Assembly (NCBI GenBank): GCA_018399685.1
Contig: JAGYOK010000002.1
Coordinates: 1 to 64,000 of the forward strand
Length of the DNA stretch: 64,000 nt
Reading direction: 5' to 3'
DNA from: Alphaproteobacteria bacterium
GTDB lineage: Bacteria; Pseudomonadota; Alphaproteobacteria; Micavibrionales; Micavibrionaceae
The first letter of the stretch is position 1. Each line of letters starts with the position of its first letter. A program made the position numbers and the translations under genes. Below the pieces are notes generated by a model, which saw only the letters and a list, made by a program, of their open reading frames with translations, was not told where the DNA came from and made no database searches. Shown here piece by piece: positions 25,741-35,836 of the stretch.

Positions 25741-28700
25741 ATGAAACGCTTTTTTGCTTTTGCGTTTTCTCTAATTTTTTTGATAGTTGCGGCAGCATTG
25801 ATTGTACCGTCCTTTATGGATTGGAGCGCATATAAAAATCAGGCTACCCAAATTATAAAAGAAAAAACCGGCATAGAAATGGATATTAAAGGGGGCATTG
25901 GGTTCTCTGTTATTCCCGCTCCGCGTTTCTATATTGAGCAGGCCGTTTTAAGCGTGGCCAATCAAGAAGAGAAAAAGCCTTTGGTATCTTTTGAGCGTTT
26001 AGAGGTTAACCTAGAGCTTGCCCCGCTGTTTAAAAAACAAGTTAAAGTGACATCCTTTACCCTTATTGAACCTCAAATAACCGTTGAGAAACTTAAAAAC
26101 GGCAAATTTAATATTGTTACTCCGGAAATAGAGGCTTTATTAAAAACAAATAAAGCAGAAGAGGAGGGCGGTAAAACCCAAACAGGGGCACAGCAGGCCT
26201 CTGCGTTTGATATGAGCATAGATGGAGTTCGCATAAAAGATGGTGTGTTTGTTTACGCGGATGAGCTGACAGGCTCTAATACAAAAATACAAAATATTAA
26301 TATGGATCTAAGTGCTCAAAGTCTGATGGGGCCATTTGAGGCCCAAGGATCCGCGTTTTATGAAGGGCATGCGCTGAACATTGATGCAAAAGTTGGGCGT
26401 TATGATTCGGAAAACAGTCTAATCATGCCAAAGATTATAATGGTATTACAGCCAGGCGACATTATGCTGAGCTATGATGGTGTTGTTTCCTTGGAAGGTG
26501 ATAATGGAGCATCTCTACAAGGACAGGCAAGTGTGCGGGTAGACGACGCGGCTAAAACGCTTTCAAATTATAATATAGATATACAACAGATAGGCGTTAA
26601 ATCAGGAGCGCTTGTTGCGAAAGGACTATTAACAGCGGATAGCAAAACATTATCCTATAAAAATATTATCCTGAATATGAATGAACAGGCTATAAAAGCC
26701 AATATGGAGCTAACCTTTTCACCACTTTATTATGAGTTTAATTTAACTGTCCCTAAAGATAAGGAAATTGAACTATCAAAAATTCTTACAGAAAGTTACG
26801 GCTTTAAGAAAGCAAGCTTTGATATAAAACTCACAGGGAATGGGCAAGAGGCTACAATCAAAAACTCTATTATAAATCTGGATGATATGAATATGAGTTT
26901 TTCTGGTTCGTATAAGACATCTAAAAATGAGCGCCCTTCAATATCACTAAACACAAAAATATCTAAACTTGATTATGATGAAATTTTGAAAAAAACATCA
27001 AATGTCCCGGTAAATGCTTCTCAAGGAAAGAGCACATCACAACGAGCCGGTAGCGCAGTTACAGGATTACCAATGGATATTGATCTTGTGGCATCAATAG
27101 ATGAATTGGTCATTCAAAATAAAATGATAAAAGGGGTTAGCACAAAAGCAAAGCTGACGCAAAACAGAGTCATAATTGATTCACTTACGGTTCAGGATGT
27201 TGGGAAATCAAAGCTAACGGCTTCTGGTGAGGTAAAAGATTTAACGAATATGAGCGGCCTGACAGCTTATTTAGATTTGGATAGTCCAGACATAACAGAA
27301 TTAGCCAAGTGGCTGGAAATAAATACGGAAGCCTGGCCAGCCAAAGTGAAAAAAGCAAATGTTAAGCTCAAGGCTACTGGATCAATGCAAGGCCTGGACA
27401 TAACTACTAACATCTCTTCCATGGACGCAAAGATTATAGCTAATGGTCAAGTTAGTGACCTGACAACTAAACCGGCTATTAATAGTCTGGAATTGCAGAT
27501 AAAACACAAGAATATGGCTCAAGCCATACAAATGCTCAGTGGGGCGGAAATTACTGACAATAATCTTAAAAATCCTCTGGATTTCTATTCTAAAATTTCA
27601 CAAGAAGGGCAAATCTACACGCTGGATAATATTAAAGGCGATTTATCAGGCATCACAGTTGAGGGTAGCGCCAAGCTTGATTTATCAAAGAAAACTCCGG
27701 ACATAAAAGCAAATCTGGAGTTTGGTACAATAACACTGCAATCTGTCGTTAACAAAGATGCAGGATCTTCTTCAAAAACATCGGGGGCCTCTCAAAATTC
27801 CGGAGCGCAAAGATGGTCAAGACAGACCATAAATACCGGCGCATTTCATACGGCAGACTTCGATGTTAGTGCTTCTGCAAAAGCAATAAATTACGGGGCA
27901 TGGCCTTTAAGTGCACCTAAGGTGAATCTAAAATTAAAAAATGGAGCTTTAAATATATCAGAATTGAACGCAGGAGTTTTCGGCGGTCAGGTCAATTTAC
28001 AGTCCAGTGTGAAAGCCGCAAAAGAGGTTCGTGCACCACTATATTTTGAAAGTACCAGCACATTTAAAGATGTGGATCTGGGGAAATTATCCAAAGCTCT
28101 TATTGGCACAAAGCTCGTCGATATATCCGGCGCCGGATCACTTGACCTGCAATTAAAGAGCAGCGGTGTCTCTCCGGCTGCGCTTGTTTATGATTTAAGC
28201 GGTCAGGGGAAAGTCATTGGTTCTGATATTATACTGGATGGTGTTGATGTTGTAAGGTTTGTTCGTGCGCTATCGGATGAAACAAAGCCCGGTGACACAG
28301 CCCTTGGTATTTGGAAGGGAAGCACCAAAGGCGGGCAGACAAAATTTGACACGCTAGATGGTGCATTTTCGATTCAAAACGGGGTTGTAGACATTTCATC
28401 CATGACACTGGACGGGCAGACTGCAAAAATTGAGACAAAAGGGAAAATAGACCTGCCGCGCTGGAGCCTTTCTACAAAACATCCAATGAGTGTAAAGGCC
28501 AAAGACGGCGAGGGAGCCGCGGTTCCACCATTTGAAATAGCGTTTGAAGGCTCACTCGACAACCCCACCCAGACCTTTGGTCAGGGATTATTGAAGAATT
28601 ATTTGCAACGTAAGATACAACGAAAGCTAAACAAGATAATTGGTATTCCTGAGGCTGGCAATAATGCTTCTACACAAAGCACAACGAATGGTTCAGGGGC

Positions 28701-28827
28701 AGAAAATGAATCTAATATGAACCAGTCATCTGACCCGCGACCACTACCGGCGCAGGATCCTGAAGATGTTCTAAAAGGCGTTGCTGAGGATGCGCTAAAA
28801 GGTGTTTTACGGGACTTGCTTAAATAA
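25741..28827 (+). CDS. AsmA family protein
   Basis: 1028 residues from the ATG at 25741, nine bases after GGAG; an ATG at 25723 adds six residues and has no ribosome site. One N-terminal membrane helix (FFAFAFSLIFLIVAAALIVP) is followed by the AsmA N-terminal domain (DWSAYKNQATQIIKEKTGIE, then AAPRFYIEQAVL-like positions) and a long beta-rich region; the C-terminal AsmA_2 part includes GQGKVIGSDIILDGVDVV and ends with a Pro/Gln/Ser-rich tail. AsmA-like proteins are inner-membrane anchored, periplasmic bridge-like proteins tied to outer-membrane lipid and protein homeostasis. It converges on the RHH gene with 5 bases between. Confidence 0.92.
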   Translation: MKRFFAFAFSLIFLIVAAALIVPSFMDWSAYKNQATQIIKEKTGIEMDIKGGIGFSVIPAPRFYIEQAVLSVANQEEKKPLVSFERLEVNLELAPLFKKQVKVTSFTLIEPQITVEKLKNGKFNIVTPEIEALLKTNKAEEEGGKTQTGAQQASAFDMSIDGVRIKDGVFVYADELTGSNTKIQNINMDLSAQSLMGPFEAQGSAFYEGHALNIDAKVGRYDSENSLIMPKIIMVLQPGDIMLSYDGVVSLEGDNGASLQGQASVRVDDAAKTLSNYNIDIQQIGVKSGALVAKGLLTADSKTLSYKNIILNMNEQAIKANMELTFSPLYYEFNLTVPKDKEIELSKILTESYGFKKASFDIKLTGNGQEATIKNSIINLDDMNMSFSGSYKTSKNERPSISLNTKISKLDYDEILKKTSNVPVNASQGKSTSQRAGSAVTGLPMDIDLVASIDELVIQNKMIKGVSTKAKLTQNRVIIDSLTVQDVGKSKLTASGEVKDLTNMSGLTAYLDLDSPDITELAKWLEINTEAWPAKVKKANVKLKATGSMQGLDITTNISSMDAKIIANGQVSDLTTKPAINSLELQIKHKNMAQAIQMLSGAEITDNNLKNPLDFYSKISQEGQIYTLDNIKGDLSGITVEGSAKLDLSKKTPDIKANLEFGTITLQSVVNKDAGSSSKTSGASQNSGAQRWSRQTINTGAFHTADFDVSASAKAINYGAWPLSAPKVNLKLKNGALNISELNAGVFGGQVNLQSSVKAAKEVRAPLYFESTSTFKDVDLGKLSKALIGTKLVDISGAGSLDLQLKSSGVSPAALVYDLSGQGKVIGSDIILDGVDVVRFVRALSDETKPGDTALGIWKGSTKGGQTKFDTLDGAFSIQNGVVDISSMTLDGQTAKIETKGKIDLPRWSLSTKHPMSVKAKDGEGAAVPPFEIAFEGSLDNPTQTFGQGLLKNYLQRKIQRKLNKIIGIPEAGNNASTQSTTNGSGAENESNMNQSSDPRPLPAQDPEDVLKGVAEDALKGVLRDLLK

Positions 28828-28832
28828 AAAAA

Positions 28833-29075
28833 CTACTCATACTTTTTAAGACGTGCTTTTATATCCTGTAAGATAAAAAGCCGGATAGCGCTTGAAAGGT
28901 TAATATGCGTTTGTCCCTCATCGATTTTGGATACAAGGTTACCAATAGAGCATTTCTTACGCTTGGCGATGATCTTTAGCTCACCCCAAAATGCATCTTC
29001 CAGCGTAATGCTTGTGGGGTGACCACTAATGCGAACAGAGCGCTTTTTTACGGCAGGATCTTTAATTTTGGCCAT
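28833..29075 (-). CDS. Ribbon-helix-helix protein (RHH_4 type)
   Basis: 80 residues. The pattern KRSVRISGHPTSITLEDAF, then WGELKIIAKRKKCSIGNLV and a helix ending RLFILQDIKARL, matches the RHH_4 family, predicted DNA-binding proteins of alphaproteobacteria. It is the last gene of the purE-purK-fumC minus-strand run, four bases after the fumC stop, and this fumC-RHH pairing is seen in related genomes. The target is unknown; autoregulation of fumC is a natural guess. Confidence 0.82.
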   Translation of the reverse strand: MAKIKDPAVKKRSVRISGHPTSITLEDAFWGELKIIAKRKKCSIGNLVSKIDEGQTHINLSSAIRLFILQDIKARLKKYE

Positions 29076-29078
29076 AAA

Positions 29079-30509
29079 CTAGTCCTTTGGCTTTACCATA
29101 TCAAGCGGGTTGACCCACTCGTTAAATTGCTTTTCACTAACCAGACCAAGCGCAATGGCGGCTTCTTTTAGTGTTGACCCATCTTCGTGCGCTTTTTTGG
29201 CAATTTTAGCGGCATTATCATAACCAATATAAGGATTGAGCGCTGTGACAAGCATCAAGCTTTCACCAAGAAGCTTATTAATACGCTCCTCATTGGCCTT
29301 AATCCCTACGACACAGTTTTTTGTAAAACTGTTTGAGGCATCAGCTAACAGCTTTATTGACTGTAAAACATTATAAATCATAACCGGCTTAAAGACATTA
29401 AGCTCGAAATGCCCGTTTGATCCTGCAATCGTTACTGTAACATGATTCCCCATCACCTGAGTGCAGACCATAGTAAGCGCCTCGCATTGTGTGGGGTTGA
29501 TCTTACCGGGCATAATAGAAGAGCCTGGCTCGTTTGCGGGCAAGTCGATTTCCCCGATACCACAACGCGGCCCTGAGCCAAGCATACGAATATCATGAGC
29601 TATTTTCATCATGGATGTTGCAAGGACATTCAATATCCCAGATAGCTCTACAAGAGCATCATGCGCAGCCAAAGCCTCAAACTTGTTCTTGGCGCTCGTG
29701 AAATCATAGCCTGTGAGTTGAGAGACATGTTTAACAAATTTCTCGGCAAAGCCTTTTTTACAGTTAATACCAGTGCCAACGGCAGTTCCGCCCTGAGCAA
29801 GCTCTTTTAGTCGAGGCATGCAGGATTCCACGCGGCAAATGCCAAGCTCTATTTGGCGGGCATAACCGGAAAATTCCTGCCCCAAAGTCAGAGGCGTAGC
29901 GTCCTGTAAGTGCGTGCGCCCGATTTTTACTATTTTTTCAAAGTCTTTAGCTTTCCGGTCTAAAGCTTTGTGTAAGCTTTTCAAGGCAGGAACAAGCTCA
30001 TTATAAACTTCTTCAACCGCGGCAATGTGCATGACAGTAGGAAAAGTATCGTTTGAAGATTGCCCCATATTTACATGGTCATTGGGGTGTACAGGAGCTT
30101 TGCTCCCGCGCTCTCCGCCAAGAATTTCAATGGCGCGGTTAGAAATAACCTCATTTGCATTCATGTTGGTTTGCGTGCCTGAGCCTGTCTGCCATACAAC
30201 AAGCGGAAATTCATCTATCAACGAACCATCAATAACGTCTTCGGAAGCCTGTATAATTGCATTTCCGAGTTTTTCATCCAATATACCAAGATCCATATTG
30301 GCAAGCGCCGAGGCTTTTTTCTGAATCCCAAGGGCTTTTATAAGGGCAAACGGAATTTTTTCTCCACCGATTTTAAAGTTTTGTAAAGAGCGTTGTGTTT
30401 GCGCTCCCCAGTATCTATGTGCGGGTACGTCAATGGCTCCAAGTGAGTCGCTTTCACGCCTGAATTGTTTCGGCTGCGACAAAATGATTTCTTCACTCTT
30501 CTTGACCAT
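29079..30509 (-). CDS. fumC: Class II fumarate hydratase
   Basis: 476 residues, the iron-independent fumarase of the TCA cycle that interconverts fumarate and L-malate. Seen in order: [20 protein letters not shown] at the N terminus, [35 protein letters not shown], the catalytic [13 protein letters not shown] segment, and the superfamily signature [15 protein letters not shown]. The C-terminal domain is complete to [13 protein letters not shown]. Neighbours purK (22 bases upstream) and an RHH gene (4 bases downstream) suggest a polycistronic message. Confidence 0.97.
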   Translation of the reverse strand: MVKKSEEIILSQPKQFRRESDSLGAIDVPAHRYWGAQTQRSLQNFKIGGEKIPFALIKALGIQKKASALANMDLGILDEKLGNAIIQASEDVIDGSLIDEFPLVVWQTGSGTQTNMNANEVISNRAIEILGGERGSKAPVHPNDHVNMGQSSNDTFPTVMHIAAVEEVYNELVPALKSLHKALDRKAKDFEKIVKIGRTHLQDATPLTLGQEFSGYARQIELGICRVESCMPRLKELAQGGTAVGTGINCKKGFAEKFVKHVSQLTGYDFTSAKNKFEALAAHDALVELSGILNVLATSMMKIAHDIRMLGSGPRCGIGEIDLPANEPGSSIMPGKINPTQCEALTMVCTQVMGNHVTVTIAGSNGHFELNVFKPVMIYNVLQSIKLLADASNSFTKNCVVGIKANEERINKLLGESLMLVTALNPYIGYDNAAKIAKKAHEDGSTLKEAAIALGLVSEKQFNEWVNPLDMVKPKD

Positions 30510-30531
30510 TTTTCGATCCTTTGTGTTTCGT

Positions 30532-31638
30532 TTAAGTCATCTTTGTAAGGGTTGTAATATGACCCATTTTCCGACCGTCTTTAATGTCTTTTTTGCCATA
30601 GAGATGGATACACGCATTTTCTTGTGTTAGATAACCATCTATCTCTTTGATATCACTACCAATTAAGTTAAGCATTCCTGAGTCACTATGACGCCCGGGT
30701 GACCCGACATTAAGGCCGCAAACGCACCTTACATGGTTCTCGAATTGTGAGACGCAACAAGCATCAATACTCCAGTGTCCAGAGTTATGTGTCCGCGGAG
30801 CAATCTCGTTAACCAGCACCGTATCGGAATTACAGACAAAGAACTCTACCGTCAGGACACCAGCCAGATTAACCGCATTAGCAATGCGTTCAGCGATTTC
30901 CCGGCTTTTCTTGATAACCGCTTCAGACGAGCCGCACGGTACGGTCGTTTTGTGCAAGATGTGGTTTTTGTGTTCGTTTAGCATAGGGCCGTAAAACTCT
31001 GTTTTTCCATGCTTGTCGCGTGCAGCTATAACGGATATCTCATAATCAAAAGCCGAGAATTCTTCCATGATAAGAGCCTGATCCTTAGCGGCGTTCAAGA
31101 AAGCCTCCAAGTCCTGATCTTCCAAAATGTTCTCAGAATTTCCCTTGACCTGACCTTTGCCATCATAACCAAAGCGCGTGGTTTTAATTACAAAGCTCTT
31201 GGATCCCCACTCATGACAAGCTTGCTCAATATCTTCTATGGTTTTCACTTCTTTCCAGCGCACCGTTTCTATATTAAGGCCATTCAAAAAGCTTTTTTCC
31301 TTGAGCCGGTCTTGAGAAACATCCAGCAACGTTCTTTCCGGCAGCACAGATCCGGGCTTTAATTTCTCAAGATACTCAACTGTTTTAATTGGGATATTTT
31401 CAAATTCGTATGAAATTACGTTGGTTTTTTCTGAAAAATCGCGCAAAGCAGCTTCATCATCATAGGCGGCTGTAATGGTTTCTTTTGCAACGTAAGATGC
31501 CGGGCAATCTATTTCCGGGCAGTAAATAATAACTTCGATGCCAAGGCGTGCGGCGGCCATAGCACTCATGCGGCCAAGCTGCCCACCTCCAAGAATGCCA
31601 AGTGTTACATGTGAAGGGAGTAGGGAAGATGGTGGCAT
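30532..31638 (-). CDS. purK: 5-(carboxyamino)imidazole ribonucleotide synthase
   Basis: 368 residues. PurK is an ATP-grasp enzyme that uses ATP and bicarbonate to turn AIR into N5-CAIR in purine synthesis. Motifs: [20 protein letters not shown] at the N terminus, [24 protein letters not shown] (ATP-grasp loop), [12 protein letters not shown] and [19 protein letters not shown]. It starts six bases after the purE stop, the classic purEK arrangement. Confidence 0.96.
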   Translation of the reverse strand: MPPSSLLPSHVTLGILGGGQLGRMSAMAAARLGIEVIIYCPEIDCPASYVAKETITAAYDDEAALRDFSEKTNVISYEFENIPIKTVEYLEKLKPGSVLPERTLLDVSQDRLKEKSFLNGLNIETVRWKEVKTIEDIEQACHEWGSKSFVIKTTRFGYDGKGQVKGNSENILEDQDLEAFLNAAKDQALIMEEFSAFDYEISVIAARDKHGKTEFYGPMLNEHKNHILHKTTVPCGSSEAVIKKSREIAERIANAVNLAGVLTVEFFVCNSDTVLVNEIAPRTHNSGHWSIDACCVSQFENHVRCVCGLNVGSPGRHSDSGMLNLIGSDIKEIDGYLTQENACIHLYGKKDIKDGRKMGHITTLTKMT

Positions 31639-31644
31639 AATTTC

Positions 31645-32145
31645 CTATAATTCCTCTGGTACATCGCCGACAGCGGCAGTTTGTTTATTACGATAAGCTT
31701 CCAGCTTATCCATTATGCTTAAATCAGATGTTCCAAGGATAGAGGCCGCCAATAGGGCTGCATTTTTTGCACCGGCTGGTCCAATAGCCAAAGTCCCGAC
31801 AGGAACGCCTGCTGGCATTTGAGCGATAGAGAGAAGGCTGTCCATACCTTTGAGAGCTTTGCTTTCAACCGGAACGCCAAGAACAGGCAACGGCGTCATA
31901 CTGGCAACCATTCCGGGTAAATGAGCGGCTCCGCCAGCCCCGGCAATAATCACTTTTAAACCGCGATCTTTTGCGCCTTTGGCATACTCAAACATACGCT
32001 CCGGCGTTCTATGTGCGGAAACGATGCGATATTCGTGGGGAATACCAAGCTCATGAAGTATATCGTGAGCCTCGCTCATGGTTTCCCAGTCTGATTGAGA
32101 GCCCATAATAATGCCAACAAGAGGCTTTTTTTCAGTATGTGTCAT
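31645..32145 (-). CDS. purE: N5-carboxyaminoimidazole ribonucleotide mutase
   Basis: 166 residues. PurE converts N5-CAIR to CAIR, right after PurK in the pathway. The class I signature is intact: [14 protein letters not shown] near the N terminus, [13 protein letters not shown] with the catalytic His, [14 protein letters not shown], and [20 protein letters not shown]. The ATG is the first gene of the purE-purK-fumC-RHH run. Confidence 0.97.
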   Translation of the reverse strand: MTHTEKKPLVGIIMGSQSDWETMSEAHDILHELGIPHEYRIVSAHRTPERMFEYAKGAKDRGLKVIIAGAGGAAHLPGMVASMTPLPVLGVPVESKALKGMDSLLSIAQMPAGVPVGTLAIGPAGAKNAALLAASILGTSDLSIMDKLEAYRNKQTAAVGDVPEEL

Positions 32146-32293
32146 TGTTTAATACAATCCATTTTTTGCTACAGATCTAAGGAAAATATATGTTCCATAA
32201 GTCACAGTATTTGCAAGATAATCAGCTAATATTAATTTTAAGTGTTCATTTATAAGAGAAAGCGGGCAAGCTCGCAAGACAGAGTTTTGGTGC

Positions 32294-32500
32294 TCAGGCG
32301 ATAATGTCGTCGATTAAAGCGCTCTCAAGTTTTTGAATCATGTCTTTAAGCCACAATTTCTTTTTCTTGAGCTGCTGCATATGCAGGAGATTTACAGGGG
32401 TATCGCTTAGCGCTGCTTTTTCTATGAGTTCGTCAAGAGCTTGGTGCTCTGCCTGATATTCAGCAAGTCTGTTTTTAAGTTCTTCCTGTTCTTCTCGCAT
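32294..32500 (-). CDS. Small YdcH-like (DUF465) protein
   Basis: 68 residues from the ATG at 32500, which has AAGGA about five bases upstream; a longer in-frame extension to 32596 includes a hydrophobic stretch that is probably not translated. The pattern of a charged helix (EEQEELKNRLAEYQAEHQAL, then LKKKKLWLKDMIQKLE) matches the YdcH/DUF465 family of small helical proteins. Function unknown. It stands alone on the minus strand, 148 bases upstream of purE. Confidence 0.65.
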   Translation of the reverse strand: MREEQEELKNRLAEYQAEHQALDELIEKAALSDTPVNLLHMQQLKKKKLWLKDMIQKLESALIDDIIA

Positions 32501-32782
32501 GGCTTCCTTAAACATGTACCTTGATATAGCAAAGATGACAACCGGTGGAAGATACCACATAATCCGGTTTTTGATAAGAAAAAAGCAATAATACAAACTT
32601 AGGGTCAGAACCTAATAATTTTAGCTTATGAATGTGCAAAAAACTGTGCAAACACTATGATATTGATAAACATGGAACTTGCAGGCTTGCTTTGAGATAT
32701 ATACTATTTATCAGCGGAGGGTTATGGTTCTTTAATGACTATGGTCTTAATATAAAAATTTTAATAAAGAGAGTTTATCTCC

Positions 32783-33313
32783 ATGCTTTATGTTCAACAA
32801 TCCCTTGGGCCTGATGAAGAACTTGTTCACGTCGGCAAATTTCACTGGATGTATACAGTCGGCGCTTTCATGTCCATTTTATGGGGGCTTGTGATGTCCA
32901 TATTAATTATGTTTGCCGCCTATAAAGGCTATGAGATGTTCGGTTACCTTCCTAATGATACGGGTTTTTTAGGGGCAATAAAAATAATTCATCCCGGGAT
33001 TCGCGGCGTTGCTTTCCTGTTTTTTGTTCTTGGCCTTGTTAAGTTTGCTCACATGATGGTGATTAAGGTAACAACGGAAATTGCAATAACTAACAACCGC
33101 ATGGTGTACAAACGTGGCCTGGTTGCGCGTCAGGTTGGCGAAATCAGCATCGACCGCATTGAGGGCGTTAATGTTCTGCAGACAATATTGGGAAGAATAT
33201 TCGACTATGGGCGGGTTATGATCCGCGGTATGGGGGTTGGTGAGGTCGTTTTACCTCCTATTGAAGACCCAATAAGCTTTCGTAGAGCGATTGAAGAAGC
33301 CAAGGTAAGGTAA
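32783..33313 (+). CDS. Membrane protein with bacterial PH domain (first of a pair)
   Basis: 176 residues. N-terminal part has two membrane helices (about residues 20-43 and 73-95, the second containing RGVAFLFFVLGLVKFAHMM); the C-terminal half is a bacterial PH (YdbT/bPH2-like) domain: EIAITNNRMVYKRGLVARQV, DRIEGVNVLQTILGRIF, then IRGMGVGEVVLPPIEDP. Such proteins are inner-membrane, their PH part cytoplasmic, and their role is unclear, often linked to envelope or stress functions. The second gene of the same family starts five bases after this one. The ATG has GAGAG upstream. Confidence 0.85.
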   Translation: MLYVQQSLGPDEELVHVGKFHWMYTVGAFMSILWGLVMSILIMFAAYKGYEMFGYLPNDTGFLGAIKIIHPGIRGVAFLFFVLGLVKFAHMMVIKVTTEIAITNNRMVYKRGLVARQVGEISIDRIEGVNVLQTILGRIFDYGRVMIRGMGVGEVVLPPIEDPISFRRAIEEAKVR

Positions 33314-33318
33314 TACAT

Positions 33319-33960
33319 ATGAGCGAAGATAAAGGCACACCCGCAAAAGCATCCCATAAGCAGGTGCAGGCCAAACAGAAAATGTCTAAAAAAAATACAG
33401 GCAAGCGTGATATTAGCAGTGACCAGGAAATGGAACTGCAAAATATGCTGGTTAAAGGCGAAGAGATTATTCTGCGCGCTCAGATACACAAGGCTTTGTA
33501 TTGGAAATCTGTTGCCGTTATATTACTTGCAATTCTTTTATTTTTCTATGTCCCACCCCTTTCCATGATTGCCGGTGTTGTTGGGGCGCTTATGCTCTGC
33601 GTTGCTATATTGACCCAGCATTATATCCTTCTTGTTGTCACTAATAAACGCGTTCTTGCTCGCTATGGCCTTCTCCAGATGGATATTGTTGACATTCGCC
33701 TCAGCAAGATCGAGAGCATAGATCTGGAGCGCATGCTTCCGGGACATATCTTCGGTTATGCAAGTGTAGTGGTGGCCGGTACAGGCCAGCGCATTATCAG
33801 GGTTCCGTATATTTCCAATGCTGAAGTTTTCCGACGTTTCTATAATGAAATGGCTTTGGCGGAGGAAGGTAACGCGGATGCGGAAGAAGAGATCGAAAAG
33901 ATCAAGGACGAAGCCGAAAGCGCTAAAGATCAAAAAGCTATGCATAAAAACAAAATATAA
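33319..33960 (+). CDS. Membrane protein with bacterial PH domain (second of a pair)
   Basis: 213 residues. A charged, disordered N terminus (KGTPAKASHKQVQAKQKMS) is followed by two closely spaced membrane helices (AVILLAILLFFYVPPLSM and GALMLCVAILTQHYILLV) and a PH-type domain: VVTNKRVLARYGLLQMD, DIRLSKIESIDLERMLPG and a final GTGQRIIRVPYI segment; the C terminus is a Glu/Asp/Lys-rich tail. It is a paralogue of the upstream gene with a five-base gap, so they probably form a complex. The ilvD start follows after 81 bases. Confidence 0.82.
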   Translation: MSEDKGTPAKASHKQVQAKQKMSKKNTGKRDISSDQEMELQNMLVKGEEIILRAQIHKALYWKSVAVILLAILLFFYVPPLSMIAGVVGALMLCVAILTQHYILLVVTNKRVLARYGLLQMDIVDIRLSKIESIDLERMLPGHIFGYASVVVAGTGQRIIRVPYISNAEVFRRFYNEMALAEEGNADAEEEIEKIKDEAESAKDQKAMHKNKI

Positions 33961-34041
33961 TCGTTGTTGATTAAATTTACGCCCTGCGCCCTCTTTGTCT
34001 TTAAAAAAAAGCTCACTAACCGAAAAAATAAGGACGATTTT

Positions 34042-35787
34042 ATGCCTGACTTTAAAAACCAGCACCCGGACGGATGGGATAAAAGCAAACTTGTCAGCCG
34101 CTATGTAACAGAAGGGGCAAAGTCCGCGCCGCATCGTTCATATTATTACGCAATGGGAATGACAGAAAAGCAAATTCACCAGCCATTAGTAGGGGTAGCA
34201 ACATGCTGGAACGAAGCGGCTCCCTGTAATATTGCGCTGGGGCGTCAGGCTCAGGCCGTAAAGAAGGGCGTTGATAAATCAGGAGCTACGCCTCGCGAAT
34301 TCACCACAATTACAGTGACAGATGGGATCGCCATGGGGCATGAGGGAATGCGCTCGTCTCTGGTTTCCCGCGAAGTAATTGCCGATTCCGTAGAGCTTAC
34401 CATGCGCGGCCATTGCTATGATGCACTCGTTGGGCTGGCTGGTTGTGATAAATCCCTGCCGGGCATGATGATGGTCATGCTCCGCCTTAACGTGCCTAGC
34501 GTATTTATGTATGGAGGTACAATTCTTCCCGGTCGTTATAAGGGTAAAGATGTCGATGTTGTAAATGTTTTTGAAGCCGTTGGTCAGCACGCTTGTGGTA
34601 CGATTACCGATAAAGATCTGCACGAACTCGAAAGCATGGCTTGTCCGTCTGCCGGAGCTTGTGGCGGTCAGTTTACAGCCAATACAATGGCTTGCGTAAG
34701 TGAAGCCATCGGACTTGCTCTGCCAAACTCAGCCGGAGCGCCAGCCCCATATGAAAGCCGTGATGAATATGCATTTGCTTCGGGGCAGGCTGTTGTGGAG
34801 CTTATTCGTAATGGCGGGCCACGCCCGCGTGATATCGTAACGCGCAAATCTTTGGAAAACGCCGCCGCTATCGTGGCAGCTACTGGCGGCTCAACCAACG
34901 CAGCCCTTCATTTGCCCGCAATGGCTAATGAAGCAGGTATAGATTTTGACCTGTTCGACGTAGCCGAGATATTCAAAAAAATACCATATCTGGCTAATTT
35001 GCGTCCCGGTGGACGTTACGTTGCCAAAGATCTTTATGATGTAGGCGGTGTTGGTGTTGTTCTTAAAGAGCTTCTCGATAACGGGTATATACATGGTGAT
35101 TGTTTAACAGTTACCGGAAAGACGATCGCCGAAAATCTGGAGAATGTAACCTTCCCCGAAGATCAGGATGTGATTTATCCGGTCAAAAAGCCGATTTATC
35201 CTACAGGCGGAGTTGTTGGCCTGAAAGGTAATCTGGCACCAGACGGCGGAATTGTTAAGATAGCAGGTCTGGAAGATCTGGTCTTTGAGGGGAAAGCCCG
35301 CGTATTTGATGGGGAAGAAGCTTGTTTTAAAGCTGTGCAAAACCGTGAATATGAACAAGGAGACGTTCTGGTCATCCGTTATGAAGGGCCAAAAGGCGGG
35401 CCTGGTATGCGTGAAATGCTTTCAACAACCGCAGCTCTTTACGGGCAGGGCACGGGAGGCAAGGTTGCTCTGGTCACAGATGGGCGCTTTTCTGGCGGAA
35501 CACGCGGGTTTTGCATTGGGCATGTAGGGCCTGAGGCAGCCGTGGGCGGCCCTATTGCACTCGTTCAAGATGGTGATATCATACGTATTGATGCAAATGT
35601 TGGCACGATAGACGTTAAGGTCTCTGATGAAGAAATGGAATCCCGCCGCGAAAAATGGAAGCCGCGTGAAACAAATTACCAATCTGGCGCACTGTATAAG
35701 TACGCGCAGCTTGTTGGTTCCGCCCGCACCGGCGCAGTCACTCATCCGGGTGCCAGAGAAGAAAAGCACGTTTTTGTGGATCTTTAA
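34042..35787 (+). CDS. ilvD: Dihydroxy-acid dehydratase
   Basis: 581 residues from the ATG at 34042, after AAGGACGATTT; an upstream TTG frame to 33964 is not convincing. IlvD is an Fe-S enzyme that makes 2-oxo acids for Val, Leu and Ile. Cysteines for the cluster are in [23 protein letters not shown] and [15 protein letters not shown]; other signatures are [19 protein letters not shown] and the N-terminal [12 protein letters not shown]. Length and motif spacing fit the ILVD/EDD family. Substrate preference for the isoleucine/valine intermediates rather than sugar acids is inferred from overall similarity. Confidence 0.95.
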   Translation: MPDFKNQHPDGWDKSKLVSRYVTEGAKSAPHRSYYYAMGMTEKQIHQPLVGVATCWNEAAPCNIALGRQAQAVKKGVDKSGATPREFTTITVTDGIAMGHEGMRSSLVSREVIADSVELTMRGHCYDALVGLAGCDKSLPGMMMVMLRLNVPSVFMYGGTILPGRYKGKDVDVVNVFEAVGQHACGTITDKDLHELESMACPSAGACGGQFTANTMACVSEAIGLALPNSAGAPAPYESRDEYAFASGQAVVELIRNGGPRPRDIVTRKSLENAAAIVAATGGSTNAALHLPAMANEAGIDFDLFDVAEIFKKIPYLANLRPGGRYVAKDLYDVGGVGVVLKELLDNGYIHGDCLTVTGKTIAENLENVTFPEDQDVIYPVKKPIYPTGGVVGLKGNLAPDGGIVKIAGLEDLVFEGKARVFDGEEACFKAVQNREYEQGDVLVIRYEGPKGGPGMREMLSTTAALYGQGTGGKVALVTDGRFSGGTRGFCIGHVGPEAAVGGPIALVQDGDIIRIDANVGTIDVKVSDEEMESRREKWKPRETNYQSGALYKYAQLVGSARTGAVTHPGAREEKHVFVDL

Positions 35788-35836
35788 GCGAAGAAGGTCG
35801 GAGGATAATTCTAAGGATAATAAAGAATACTATAGT

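Noticed and set aside
32632-32814. 60-codon ORF before the PH-domain pair
   Set aside because: No ribosome site and overlaps the start of the next gene; hydrophobic stretch only.
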